Assembly: GCF_900102195.1 (NCBI RefSeq)
Contig: NZ_FNBE01000019.1
Coordinates: 62,001 to 126,000 of the forward strand
Length of the DNA: 64,000 nucleotides
Source: Pseudonocardia oroxyli
GTDB lineage: Bacteria; Actinomycetota; Actinomycetes; Mycobacteriales; Pseudonocardiaceae
Reading direction: 5' to 3'
Positions within the stretch are counted from its first letter, which is position 1, and the number at the start of each line of letters is the position of its first letter. A model generated the notes under the pieces. The model was given only the letters and a program-made list of their open reading frames with translations. It did not search any database and was not told the DNA's origin. Positions 42,489 through 50,355 of the stretch are shown in pieces. A program made the position numbers and the translations under genes.

Positions 42489-43358
42489 ATGAGCCGCTGG
42501 ACCGCCGCCGACGTCCCCGACCTGACCGGCCGGACCGTGCTGGTCACGGGCGCCACGAGCGGCCTGGGCCGCGCGACCGCGGAGATCCTCGCCGCGCGCG
42601 GCGCCCGGGTCCTGGCGACCGGGCGCGACGTGTCCCGCCTGCCCGCGGGCGTCGAGCCGGTCGAGCTGGACCTGGCCGACCAGGCCTCGGTGCGGGCAGC
42701 GGCCGCGGCGATCCGGGACCCGATCGACGTCCTGGTCAACAACGCCGGGGTGATGGGCACTCCGCCGACGTACACGGTCGACGGGTTCGAGCTGCAGATC
42801 GCCACGAACCACCTGGGCCCCGCGGCCCTGACCTGGCTGCTGTTGCCGCAGGTGACGCGGGTCGTGACCGTGTCGTCGCTGGCCCACCGGGGCGGCGGCC
42901 TCGACCCGGACGACCTGCACTTCCGCCGCAGGCCCTACCGGGCGTCGGTCGCCTACGCGCAGTCCAAGCTGGCGAACCTGCTGTTCACGGCGGAGCTCGC
43001 CCGGCACGGGGTGTTCGCGGTCGCGGCGCACCCCGGGCTGGCCGACACCGCCCTGCACGCGAACTCGCTGCGCCGCCGGGGGCTGGGCGGGCTCGCGCGC
43101 CCGGTCAACGCGGTGCTCTGCCAGCGCGTCGAGCGAGGGGTGCTGCCCCAGCTGTACGCGGCCGTCGGGCCGGTCGCGCCCGGCGACTACGTCGGCCCGC
43201 GCGGGCTCGGCGAGACCCGCGGGTACCCGGGCCCGGCCCGGCGCAGCGCGGCCGCGCAGGACCCCGCATTGGCCCGCAGGCTGTGGGACGCGACGGTGGC
43301 GGAGACGGGCGTCACGCCGGACCTCCGACCGGAGGTCGGCGAGGACACCGAAGCGTAG
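42489..43358 (+). CDS. Short-chain dehydrogenase (retinol-dehydrogenase/oxidoreductase-like SDR)
   Basis: A 289-residue classical SDR. Cofactor loop TGATSGLGRATAEILAARGARV with Arg after the second strand (TGRDVSRL), suggesting NADP(H); NNAGVMG; catalytic Ser in TVSSLAH and Tyr-Lys in YAQSK; substrate-side Pro in AAHPGLADT. It resembles the group annotated as retinol dehydrogenase-like in actinomycetes; the substrate is unknown. ATG 42489. It precedes lipA by 10 bases and may be cotranscribed with it. Confidence 0.92.
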   Translation: MSRWTAADVPDLTGRTVLVTGATSGLGRATAEILAARGARVLATGRDVSRLPAGVEPVELDLADQASVRAAAAAIRDPIDVLVNNAGVMGTPPTYTVDGFELQIATNHLGPAALTWLLLPQVTRVVTVSSLAHRGGGLDPDDLHFRRRPYRASVAYAQSKLANLLFTAELARHGVFAVAAHPGLADTALHANSLRRRGLGGLARPVNAVLCQRVERGVLPQLYAAVGPVAPGDYVGPRGLGETRGYPGPARRSAAAQDPALARRLWDATVAETGVTPDLRPEVGEDTEA

Positions 43359-43368
43359 GCTGGCCGCC

Positions 43369-44373
43369 GTGACGATCGCTCCCGACGGCCGCAAGCTCCT
43401 TCGCCTCGAGGTCCGCAACGCCGAGACCCCGATCGAGCGCAAGCCCGAGTGGATCCGCACGAAGGCGCGCACGGGTCCGCAGTACACCGAGCTCAAGGGC
43501 CTGGTGCGCTCCGGGGGGCTGCACACCGTCTGCGAGGAGGCGGGCTGCCCCAACATCTACGAGTGCTGGGAGGACCGCGAGGCGACCTTCCTCATCGGCG
43601 GCGAGCAGTGCACCCGCCGGTGCGACTTCTGCCAGATCGACACCGGCAAGCCCGCCGACCTCGACCGGGACGAGCCGCGCCGGGTCGCCGAGTCGGTGGC
43701 CCAGATGGGGCTGCGGTACTCCACCGTCACCGGGGTGGCCCGGGACGACCTGGCCGACGGCGGGGCCTGGCTCTACGCCGAGACCGTCCGGCAGATCCAC
43801 GCGATGAACCCCGGCACGGGCGTCGAGCTGCTGATCCCGGACTTCAACTCGATCGACGTCCAGCTCGACGAGGTGTTCGGCGCGCGCCCCGAGGTGCTCG
43901 CGCACAACCTGGAGACCGTGCCGCGGATCTTCAAGCGGATCCGCCCGGCGTTCCGCTACGAGCGCTCGCTCGAGGTGATCACCAAGGCCCGCGCGGCCGG
44001 GCTGGTGACCAAGTCCAACCTGATCCTGGGCATGGGCGAGACGCCCGACGAGGTCACCGAGGCGCTGGCCGACCTGCACGACGCGGGCTGCGAGATCATC
44101 ACGATCACCCAGTACCTGCGGCCCTCCAAGCGCCACCACCCGGTGGAGCGCTGGGTCCGGCCCGAGGAGTTCGTGACGCACTCCGAGACCGCCGAGCAGA
44201 TGGGCTTCGCCGGGGTGATGGCCGGTCCCCTGGTGCGCTCGTCGTACCGGGCCGGGCGGCTCTACGCCCAGACCGTGGCGCACCGCGGGGAGGAGCTGCC
44301 CGCGTCGCTGCAGCACCTCGCGGCGGAGGCGCCGGCCGCGCAGGAGGCGCGGTCGCTCCTCGCGCGCTCGTAG
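43369..44373 (+). CDS. lipA: Lipoyl synthase
   Basis: A 334-residue radical-SAM enzyme inserting sulfur at C6 and C8 of protein-bound octanoate. Both cluster motifs are intact: the auxiliary cluster C-x4-C-x5-C as CEEAGCPNIYEC (C55, C60, C66) and the radical-SAM C-x3-C-x2-C as CTRRCDFC (C81, C85, C88). The conserved C-terminal Ser ligand lies in RSSYRAGRLY. GTG 43369. It completes the octanoyl group placed by LipB on the E2 lipoyl domains encoded just upstream; cluster supply may involve erpA. Equivalent to Rv2218. Confidence 0.97.
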   Translation: MTIAPDGRKLLRLEVRNAETPIERKPEWIRTKARTGPQYTELKGLVRSGGLHTVCEEAGCPNIYECWEDREATFLIGGEQCTRRCDFCQIDTGKPADLDRDEPRRVAESVAQMGLRYSTVTGVARDDLADGGAWLYAETVRQIHAMNPGTGVELLIPDFNSIDVQLDEVFGARPEVLAHNLETVPRIFKRIRPAFRYERSLEVITKARAAGLVTKSNLILGMGETPDEVTEALADLHDAGCEIITITQYLRPSKRHHPVERWVRPEEFVTHSETAEQMGFAGVMAGPLVRSSYRAGRLYAQTVAHRGEELPASLQHLAAEAPAAQEARSLLARS

Positions 44374-44390
44374 GCCGTATCCTGGCCCGC

Positions 44391-45119
44391 ATGGCCGGCA
44401 AGCCCGACAAGGCAGAGAAGCAGCGCCTCAAGGCGGAGAAACGAGCGGCGTCCAAGCAGCGCCGCTCGCAGATCTGGCAGGCGTTCCAGATGCAGCGCAA
44501 GCAGGACAAGCTCCTGCTGCCGCTCATGATCGGGTCCGTCGTGGGCGCGGCGGTCGTCGCGTTCCTGATCGGCCTGATCTTCGGGATGTCCTGGATCTTC
44601 CTGCCGTTCGGCATCGCGATCGGCGCGCTCCTCGCGGTCTCGATCTTCGGGCGCCGCGTGCAGCGCAGCGTGTACTCGCAGGCGGACGGGCAGCCCGGTG
44701 CCGCGGGCTGGGCCCTGGACCAGCTGCGCGGGCAGTGGCGGGTCACCCAGGGCGTCGCCGGCAACACCCACCTCGACGCGGTGCACCGGGTCGTCGGGCG
44801 GCCCGGCGTGATCTTCGTGGCCGAGGGTGCGCCGCACCGGGTCAAGGCGCTGCTGGCGCAGGAGAAGAAGCGCACCGCGCGGGTCGTCGGCCAGACCCCG
44901 ATCTACGACGTCATCGTGGGCCACGAGGAGGGCCAGGTCCCACTCAAGAGCCTGCAGCGGCACATGATGAAGCTGCCGCGCAACATCAGCGCCAACGAGA
45001 TGGACAGCCTCGACGCCCGCCTGGCCGCCCTGGGCAACCGCGCCGCCGCCCTCCCCAAGGGCCCCATGCCGCAGGGCGCCAAGCTGCGGAGTGTGCAGCG
45101 CACCGTGCGCCGCCGCTGA
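44391..45119 (+). CDS. DUF4191 membrane protein
   Basis: A 242-residue protein of unknown function. A highly charged N-terminus (KPDKAEKQRLKAEKRAASKQRRSQIWQAFQMQRKQD) is followed by two transmembrane helices (LLPLMIGSVVGAAVVAFLIGLIFG; IFLPFGIAIGALLAVSIF) and a cytosolic basic domain with GQWRVTQGVAGNTHLDAVHRVVGRPGVIFVAEGAPHRVKALLAQEKKRT, typical of DUF4191. It follows lipA by 17 bases and is its constant neighbour in actinomycetes (Rv2219), so a link to lipoate metabolism or to the following RDD protein is possible but unproven. ATG 44391. Confidence 0.92.
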   Translation: MAGKPDKAEKQRLKAEKRAASKQRRSQIWQAFQMQRKQDKLLLPLMIGSVVGAAVVAFLIGLIFGMSWIFLPFGIAIGALLAVSIFGRRVQRSVYSQADGQPGAAGWALDQLRGQWRVTQGVAGNTHLDAVHRVVGRPGVIFVAEGAPHRVKALLAQEKKRTARVVGQTPIYDVIVGHEEGQVPLKSLQRHMMKLPRNISANEMDSLDARLAALGNRAAALPKGPMPQGAKLRSVQRTVRRR

Positions 45120-45168
45120 GCTCTCCGCCGGGCGCTGCCGTGAGCTGACGCTTGCTGGGACGCGGAGC

Positions 45169-45223
45169 TGACGCTTGGGCGTCCCAAGCGTCGCTGAGCG
45201 GTGCTTGGGCGTCCCAAGCGTCA
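45169..45223. repeat. Paired GCTTGGG palindromes (family C, cluster 2)
   Basis: Two copies, 45169-45192 and 45201-45223, form one head-to-tail pair; a broken copy (GACGCTTGCTGGGACG) precedes at about 45147. They lie between the DUF4191 gene and the DUF559-like gene, both on the plus strand. Confidence 0.88.
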
Positions 45224-45239
45224 GGGGCGGCCGACGAAG

Positions 45240-45248
45240 TTATCCACA
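45240..45248 (+). promoter_or_regulatory. Perfect DnaA-box sequence TTATCCACA
   Basis: A single exact match to the consensus DnaA box lies between the repeat pair and the DUF559-like gene. With only one copy and no dnaA/dnaN context it is not an origin; it may be chance, a DnaA titration or regulatory site, or part of the start region of this gene family. Confidence 0.35.
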
Positions 45249-45298
45249 GGCCGGTCGATCCGCGTCCACGGTGGCCGGCGTCGGGTCATGATGCGCCG

Positions 45299-46273
45299 GT
45301 GCACCTGACCTCGTCGGACCGCGACCGCCTGCGCGGACTCTTCCCGGACGCTGTCGCCACGCGTTCGGAGTTGCTCGCCCTCGGGCTGTCCGCGTCGGCG
45401 ATCACACGCAGCTGCCGCGTGGGCGGCCCGTGGCGCTCGCCCCTGCGCGGGATCGTGGTGCTGGCCGACACCGAGCCCACTCCCCGACAACGGGCCCGGG
45501 TGGCGCTGGCGCACGCCGGCGCGGCAGCGATGCTCACCGGTGGTGCAGCCCTCCGGATCCACGGACTGCGCCATCCGGTCGCCGACGGGCCGCAGACCGT
45601 GGTGCTCGTGCCCCACGAGCAGCACGTCACCGGGCGCGGTTTCGTCCAGGTGGTCCGGACCCGACGCATGCCGCCGCTCGTCCACCGCGACGGGCTCCGG
45701 CTCGCGCCTCCCGCGCGGGCGGTCGTCGACGCGACCTCCCTGCATCGAGAGTCGGACGCCGTCCGGGGCCTGTTCGCGGCGGCCGTCCACCAGCGCCTGT
45801 GCACCCCGGACCAGCTCGCGGAGGAGGTCGCGTCACGCCAACGGCCGTACACCGCACTCGCCCGCGAGGTCACTGCCGAGATCGCCGAGGGCATCCGGTC
45901 GGCCGCCGAGGCGTGGGCCAAGCGCGTCATCGAGCGCAGCGGGCTGCCCGCACCTCTGTGGAACGTGGCGCTCGAGAGCGCGGACGGGCGCCTGATCGGC
46001 GTGGTCGACGCCTGGTGGGAGGACGTCGGGCTGGCGTGGGAGATCGACTCGCGGGCCTGGCACATGAGCCCCGACGAGCACGACCGCGACACCCGGAAGC
46101 AGTCCGCGTTGGCCGCCGAGGGGATCCCGGTCGTGCGCACCCGGCCGTACCGCCTCCGCCGGGAGCCGGAGGCCGTCCTGGCCGAGCTCGCGTCCGCCCA
46201 CCGCAACGCCGCCCGCCACACCCGCACCCCCGTCCGAGCGACACTCTGGCGCCCACCCGCACGCCGGGCCTGA
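45299..46273 (+). CDS. AbiEi-like HTH plus DUF559-like endonuclease-fold protein
   Basis: A 324-residue protein. The N-terminal 50 residues (RLRGLFPDAVATRSELLALGLSASAITRSCRVGGPWRSPLRGIVVLA) look like the winged-helix domain found in AbiEi-type antitoxins. The C-terminus (about 220-300) reads GVVDAWWEDVGLAWEIDSRAWHMSPDEHDRDTRKQSALAAEGIPVVRTRPYRLRREP, which resembles the Vsr/DUF559 nuclease core (Asp, Glu, Trp-His, Arg). Such proteins are common and variable in number in actinomycetes; some are called type IV antitoxin-like, without shown function. No toxin partner lies next to it. The GTG at 45299 was chosen as the first start before the conserved part. It is bracketed by GCTTGGG repeat clusters on both sides. 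Confidence 0.72.
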   Translation: MHLTSSDRDRLRGLFPDAVATRSELLALGLSASAITRSCRVGGPWRSPLRGIVVLADTEPTPRQRARVALAHAGAAAMLTGGAALRIHGLRHPVADGPQTVVLVPHEQHVTGRGFVQVVRTRRMPPLVHRDGLRLAPPARAVVDATSLHRESDAVRGLFAAAVHQRLCTPDQLAEEVASRQRPYTALAREVTAEIAEGIRSAAEAWAKRVIERSGLPAPLWNVALESADGRLIGVVDAWWEDVGLAWEIDSRAWHMSPDEHDRDTRKQSALAAEGIPVVRTRPYRLRREPEAVLAELASAHRNAARHTRTPVRATLWRPPARRA

Positions 46274-46329
46274 CGCTCCGGAGCCGCGCCGCCCCGACGC
46301 TCAGCTCGCCCGGGCTGCCGCGCCCTTCG

Positions 46330-46458
46330 TGACGCTCGGGACGCCCAAGCACCACTGACCGACGCTTGGGACGCCCAAGCACCACCGGCCCCGCACGACC
46401 GCCTGACGCTTGGGACGCCCAAGCGCCGCTCAGCGATGCTTGGGCGTCCCAAGCGTCA
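46330..46458. repeat. Four GCTTGGG palindromes between convergent genes (family C, cluster 3)
   Basis: Copies at about 46330, 46361, 46404 and 46435, arranged as two pairs (31 bp within pairs, 43 bp between). The last pair, 46404-46458, is itself nearly palindromic over 55 bp. They lie between the DUF559-like gene and the RDD-protein gene, which converge. The rest of 46274-46516 is low-complexity G/C sequence. Confidence 0.9.
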
Positions 46459-46516
46459 GCGGCCGGGGCGGGCGGGCCGGGGCGGGCGGCAGCGGGCCGG
46501 GCCCAGGCCACCCGCC

Positions 46517-46975
46517 TCAGGCGCGCGAGCGGATGACGATCGTGGCGCTCGCGCGGTCGTGCCAGCCTCGGCCGTCCTCGTCCCGAATCAGGGGCGGGAT
46601 GACCAGGCCCAGCAGGATGGTGCGGGCCACGGCGCGGAAGCCCACGACCGCGGCCATGTCCACCCGCGCCACCCGGATGCCCACTGCGACCATCCCCGGC
46701 GTCATGCCGAACAGGGCCGTGGGCACGGCGGTGAGAACGGCCCACACCAGCCAGACCCACCAGCCGATGGCCGAGCCGCCCAGGGCGTCGAGCCCCAGGA
46801 AGCCGAGGGTCAGGGCGTAGGCGAGCAGCCAGTCCAGCGTGACGCCGGCGAGCCGCCTGCCGAACCCGGCGACCGCACCGACCCCGGACTCGGGCAGACC
46901 GAACCGCGCCCCGGGGTGTGACGTCCCCGATCCCGAGGGTGAACCCGGCGCTGAGGAGTCGAGGGATCCGGCCAT
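46517..46975 (-). CDS. RDD-family membrane protein
   Basis: A 152-residue protein with an unstructured N-terminus (SLDSSAPGSPSGSGTSHPGARFG) and an RDD domain: FGRRLAGVTLDWLLAYALTLGF (Arg and Asp of the family name), two further helices (GWWVWLVWAVLTAVPTALFG), TPGMVAVGIRVARVD and the final helix AVARTILLGLVIPPLIRDEDGRGWHDRASATIVI. RDD proteins are small membrane proteins, some acting in ion transport; here the role is unknown. ATG 46975. Divergent from glnA, as Rv2219A is near glnA1 in M. tuberculosis. Confidence 0.9.
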   Translation of the reverse strand: MAGSLDSSAPGSPSGSGTSHPGARFGLPESGVGAVAGFGRRLAGVTLDWLLAYALTLGFLGLDALGGSAIGWWVWLVWAVLTAVPTALFGMTPGMVAVGIRVARVDMAAVVGFRAVARTILLGLVIPPLIRDEDGRGWHDRASATIVIRSRA

Positions 46976-47024
46976 GGCGTCTAGCCTAGTTGTCCCATGT
47001 GAGAGAGGTCGCGACATGGGCCAG

Positions 47025-47040
47025 TTAACGCCTGTGAAAC
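47025..47040 (+). promoter_or_regulatory. Candidate GlnR half-box upstream of glnA
   Basis: TTAAC (47025-47029), six bases, GAAAC (47036-47040) fits the actinobacterial GlnR a-b site (gTnAC-n6-GaAAC) apart from its first base, 80 bases before the glnA GTG. GlnR controls glnA in streptomycetes and mycobacteria. Only one half-box pair is seen; a second was not convincing. Confidence 0.4.
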
Positions 47041-47120
47041 CTACGAGATATGAGCGGGCAACACGGCCCCCCTAGCGTCGCGACCACTCCCCAGGAGCCG
47101 ATCGAAGGAGCGACCCCAGC

Positions 47121-48542
47121 GTGTTCAGCAACTCCGAAGAGGTACTCAAGTACATCTCGGACGAGAAGGTCGAGTACGTCGACATCAGGTTCTGCGACCT
47201 GCCCGGCGTGATGCAGCACCTGACCGTCCCCGCCTCGACCGCAGGCGACCTGCTGGAGAACGGTGCCGCGTTCGACGGTTCGTCCGTCCGCGGCTTCCAG
47301 GCGATCAACGAGTCGGACATGGCCCTGCTGCCGGACTCCACCACCGCGCGCGTGGACCCGTTCCGCAAGCACAAGACGCTGAACATCAACTTCTTCGTGC
47401 ACGACCCGATCACGGGTGAGCCGTACTCCCGTGACCCGCGGAACGTCGCCCGCAAGGCGGAGCAGTTCCTCGCGGCGTCGGGCATCGCGGACACCGCCTA
47501 CATGGCGCCCGAGGCGGAGTTCTACATCTTCGACTCGATCCGCTTCGGCTCGAACCCGCACGAGACCTACCACCACATCGACTCCTCCGAGGGCTGGTGG
47601 AACACCGGCCGCGAGGAGGAGGGCGGCAACCTCGGCTACAAGGTCAACTACAAGGGCGGATACTTCCCCGTCCCGCCGGTGGACCACTACGCCGACCTGC
47701 GCGCCGACATCGTCACCGCGATGATCGAGTCCGGCTTCACCGTGGAGCGCGAGCACCACGAGGTCGGCACCGCGGGCCAGGCCGAGATCAACTACAAGTT
47801 CGACACCCTGCTCTCGGGTGCGGACGACCTGATGCTGTTCAAGTACATCGTCAAGAACGTGGCGTGGCAGCAGGGCAAGACCGCGACCTTCATGCCGAAG
47901 CCGCTCTTCGGCGACAACGGCTCGGGCATGCACGTGCACCAGTCGCTGTGGAAGGACGGTCAGCCGCTCTTCCACGACGAGTCCGGCTACGGCGGCCTCT
48001 CGGACACCGCGCGCTACTACATCGGCGGCCTGCTGCACCACGCGCCGTCGCTGCTGGCGTTCACCAACCCGACGGTGAACTCCTACCACCGCCTGGTCCC
48101 GGGCTTCGAGGCGCCGGTCAACCTGGTCTACTCGGCCCGCAACCGCTCGGCCTGCATCCGGATCCCGCTCTCGGGCGACTCCCCCAAGGCCAAGCGCATC
48201 GAGTTCCGCTGCCCCGACTCGTCCGGCAACCCGTACCTCGCCTTCTCGGCGATGCTGATGGCGGGCCTCGACGGCATCAAGAACAAGATCGAGCCGCCGG
48301 CCCCGGTCGACAAGGACCTCTACGAGCTGCCGCCCGAGGAGCTCAAGGACATCGCGCAGGTCCCGGCCTCGCTCGGCGCCGTCATCGACAAGCTCGAGGA
48401 GGACCACGACTACCTCCTCGAGGGCGGCGTGTTCACCCCGGACCTGATCGAGACCTGGATCAACTACAAGCGGGAGAACGAGATCGACCCGCTGCGGCTG
48501 CGCCCGCACCCCTACGAGTTCGCCCTGTACTACGACGTCTGA
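47121..48542 (+). CDS. glnA: Glutamine synthetase, type I-beta
   Basis: A 473-residue dodecameric enzyme making glutamine from glutamate, ammonia and ATP. Landmarks: DGSSVRGFQAINESDMALLPD, MAPEAEFYIFDSIRF, VEREHHEVGTAGQAEINYKFD, the ATP-binding KPLFGDNGSGMHVHQSLWK, and the adenylylation-site sequence KDLYELPPEE whose Tyr is the target of GlnE. The presence of that Tyr and of glnE 11 kb downstream indicates post-translational control by adenylylation. GTG 47121 follows AAGGAG. Equivalent to Rv2220 (GlnA1). Confidence 0.97.
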   Translation: MFSNSEEVLKYISDEKVEYVDIRFCDLPGVMQHLTVPASTAGDLLENGAAFDGSSVRGFQAINESDMALLPDSTTARVDPFRKHKTLNINFFVHDPITGEPYSRDPRNVARKAEQFLAASGIADTAYMAPEAEFYIFDSIRFGSNPHETYHHIDSSEGWWNTGREEEGGNLGYKVNYKGGYFPVPPVDHYADLRADIVTAMIESGFTVEREHHEVGTAGQAEINYKFDTLLSGADDLMLFKYIVKNVAWQQGKTATFMPKPLFGDNGSGMHVHQSLWKDGQPLFHDESGYGGLSDTARYYIGGLLHHAPSLLAFTNPTVNSYHRLVPGFEAPVNLVYSARNRSACIRIPLSGDSPKAKRIEFRCPDSSGNPYLAFSAMLMAGLDGIKNKIEPPAPVDKDLYELPPEELKDIAQVPASLGAVIDKLEEDHDYLLEGGVFTPDLIETWINYKRENEIDPLRLRPHPYEFALYYDV

Positions 48543-48669
48543 TCCGCATCGACGCGGCCCGGCCTGCCTCGAACGCGGCCGAGTCGCGGCGGATCCGACG
48601 CCGACCTGGTGACGGCCCGTCCTCCCCTTCCGCGGGGTGGGCGGGCCGTCCCGCGTTCCGGGCCGCGGG

Positions 48670-48936
48670 TGACGCTTTGGCGGCCCAAGCGTCGCCGAGT
48701 GACGCTTGGGCGTCCCAAGCATCGCTTGGCGCCGGGTCACTGACGCTTGGGCGCCCCAAGCGTCGCTGAGTGGCACTTGGGCGTCCCAAGCGTCACTCGG
48801 TCGCCGCGTCGCTGACGCTTGGGACGCCCAAGCGTCGCTGAGCGGTGCTTGGGCGTCCCAAGCATCACTCCGCCCGCCTCACTGACGCTTGGGCGGCCCA
48901 AGCGTCGCTCCATGGCGCTTGGGCGTCCCAAGCGTC
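48670..48936. repeat. Eight GCTTGGG palindromes as four pairs between glnA and EamA gene (family C, cluster 4)
   Basis: Copies at about 48670, 48700, 48741, 48771, 48813, 48844, 48883 and 48913: four pairs, about 30 bp within and 39-42 bp between. The first copy of each pair usually begins TGACGCTT and the second TGGCGCTT or GGTGCTT, which makes each pair a dyad over about 55 bp. The last pair abuts the 3' end of the EamA gene. The sequence from 48543 to 48669 is GC-rich with no other feature. Confidence 0.92.
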
Positions 48937-48938
48937 AC

Positions 48939-49877
48939 TCAGAGGGTCTCGGGCAGGGTTTCGGGTCGGGGCCGGGTGAGCGCCACGCCCAGCAGGATCA
49001 GCGCCCCGCCCGCCAGCTGGATCACCGCGGGCACCTCGCCCAGCAGCAGCCAGCCCGCGAGCGCGGAGACCACGACCTCGAGCAGCGCGACGAGCGAGCC
49101 GCGCGCCGCCCCGATCCGGCGGATCGCGAAGATGCCGGTCAGGTAGGCCAACACGGTGGACACCAGTACCAGCAGCGCCGCGGTCACGACCCAGCCGAGG
49201 TTCGTCCCCGCGAGCACGACCTCCGCCGGTGTGGTCAGCACGATCGGCAGCAGCCCGACCGCCCCGAGCACGGCGACGACGACCGTCCCCACCGCCATGC
49301 CGACTCCCGCCAGCACGAGCGGCGGCGTCTGCGCCCCGGCACGGTCGGCGAGCAGGAAGTAGCTCGCCTGGCACACCGAGGCGGTGAGCCCCCACGCGAG
49401 GCCGGCGGGGGCGATCGCGGTGCCGGACCAGATCTGCACGACGAGCAGCAGACCGACGATGGCGATGCCCGCGCCGAGCAGGGTCCGCCGCGACGGCGGC
49501 TGCCGTCGCACCACCCACACCCACGCGATGACCAGCACCGGGCCGAGGTACTCCAGCAGCAGCGCGATGCTGACCGGCATGTACCGCACCGCGTTGAAGA
49601 ACGCGACCTGCACACCCGCCATCGCGAGCAGGCCGTAGAGCAGCAGGGCGGGCGCGTCGTGCCGCACCGCCGCCACGACCCCCGGCCGCAGCACGGCGAG
49701 CAGGAGCAGCACGACGACCGCCGACCCGCCGATCCGCACGAGCGCGGTGCCCGCGGACGACCAGCCCGCGTCGATGAGCGCCTTGGCGAACGGCCCGGAC
49801 AGCCCGAACGACAGCGCCGAGACCACGGCGAACGCGAGCCCGACAGAGGCCGCCCGCCCCGTCGTGTCGGTGCTCAC
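48939..49877 (-). CDS. EamA/DMT-family transporter
   Basis: A 312-residue protein with ten predicted transmembrane helices in two EamA repeats: first VGLAFAVVSALSFGLSGPFAKALIDAGW to ALLLEYLGPVLVIAWVWVV, second AGLAWGLTASVCQASYFLLADRAG to LVALLEVVVSALAGWLLLGEVP. The segment IALLLEYLGPVLV is the family hallmark. These proteins export or import small metabolites such as amino acids; the substrate is unknown. ATG 49877. It follows the HbpS-like gene by 28 bases in the same direction and may be the last gene of a run starting at 55890. Confidence 0.92.
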   Translation of the reverse strand: MSTDTTGRAASVGLAFAVVSALSFGLSGPFAKALIDAGWSSAGTALVRIGGSAVVVLLLLAVLRPGVVAAVRHDAPALLLYGLLAMAGVQVAFFNAVRYMPVSIALLLEYLGPVLVIAWVWVVRRQPPSRRTLLGAGIAIVGLLLVVQIWSGTAIAPAGLAWGLTASVCQASYFLLADRAGAQTPPLVLAGVGMAVGTVVVAVLGAVGLLPIVLTTPAEVVLAGTNLGWVVTAALLVLVSTVLAYLTGIFAIRRIGAARGSLVALLEVVVSALAGWLLLGEVPAVIQLAGGALILLGVALTRPRPETLPETL

Positions 49878-49905
49878 CGCCCTGTCGCGGGCGACGCGGC
49901 GGTCG

Positions 49906-50343
49906 TCACTGCTCCGCGCCCGTGACGGCGACCAGGCCCGCGGCCTCGATCCCCGCGACGGCGGCGGCCTCGTCGTTCAGCGACAGATCCCCGGTGACGC
50001 CGACGGCGCCGAGCAGGGTGCCCTCGGCGTCCCGCACGAACACCCCGCCGGGCACGGACAGGATCTTCCCGCCCGCCAGGTTCGCGACGGAGGTGAAGAA
50101 CTCGGGCGAGTCCGCGGCGCGCGCGGCGATGGCCCGGTTGGTCATGCCGAGGGCCAGCACGCCGCTGGCCTTGGCGGTGGCGAGGTCCGGGCGCAGGAAG
50201 CCGGAGCCGTCCTGGCGGGCGAGGGCGACGACCGCGCCGCCCGGGTCGAGGACGGCGACGGTCAGCGGGTTGAAGCCCTGCGCGGTGCCGTGCGCGAGCG
50301 CGGCGTCGACGATCGTGCGGGCCTGGTCGAGCGAGATGGTCAC
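49906..50343 (-). CDS. GlcG/HbpS-like heme-binding protein
   Basis: A 145-residue alpha/beta protein of the GlcG/HbpS family: SLDQARTIVDAALAHG, LTVAVLDPGGAVVALARQDGSGFLRPDLATAKASGVLALG, FTSVANLAGGKILSVPGGVFVRDAEGTLLGAVGVTGDLSLNDEAAAVAGIEAAGL. Streptomyces HbpS is a secreted heme-binding redox sensor; this protein has no signal peptide, so it is probably cytosolic and may act differently. ATG 50343 lies 12 bases after the RND gene stop. Confidence 0.9.
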   Translation of the reverse strand: MTISLDQARTIVDAALAHGTAQGFNPLTVAVLDPGGAVVALARQDGSGFLRPDLATAKASGVLALGMTNRAIAARAADSPEFFTSVANLAGGKILSVPGGVFVRDAEGTLLGAVGVTGDLSLNDEAAAVAGIEAAGLVAVTGAEQ

Positions 50344-50355
50344 CCGCCCACCCTC

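Noticed and set aside
45240..45248. Replication origin based on a perfect DnaA box
   Set aside because: There is only one box, no AT-rich unwinding region, and none of dnaA, dnaN or gyrB nearby.
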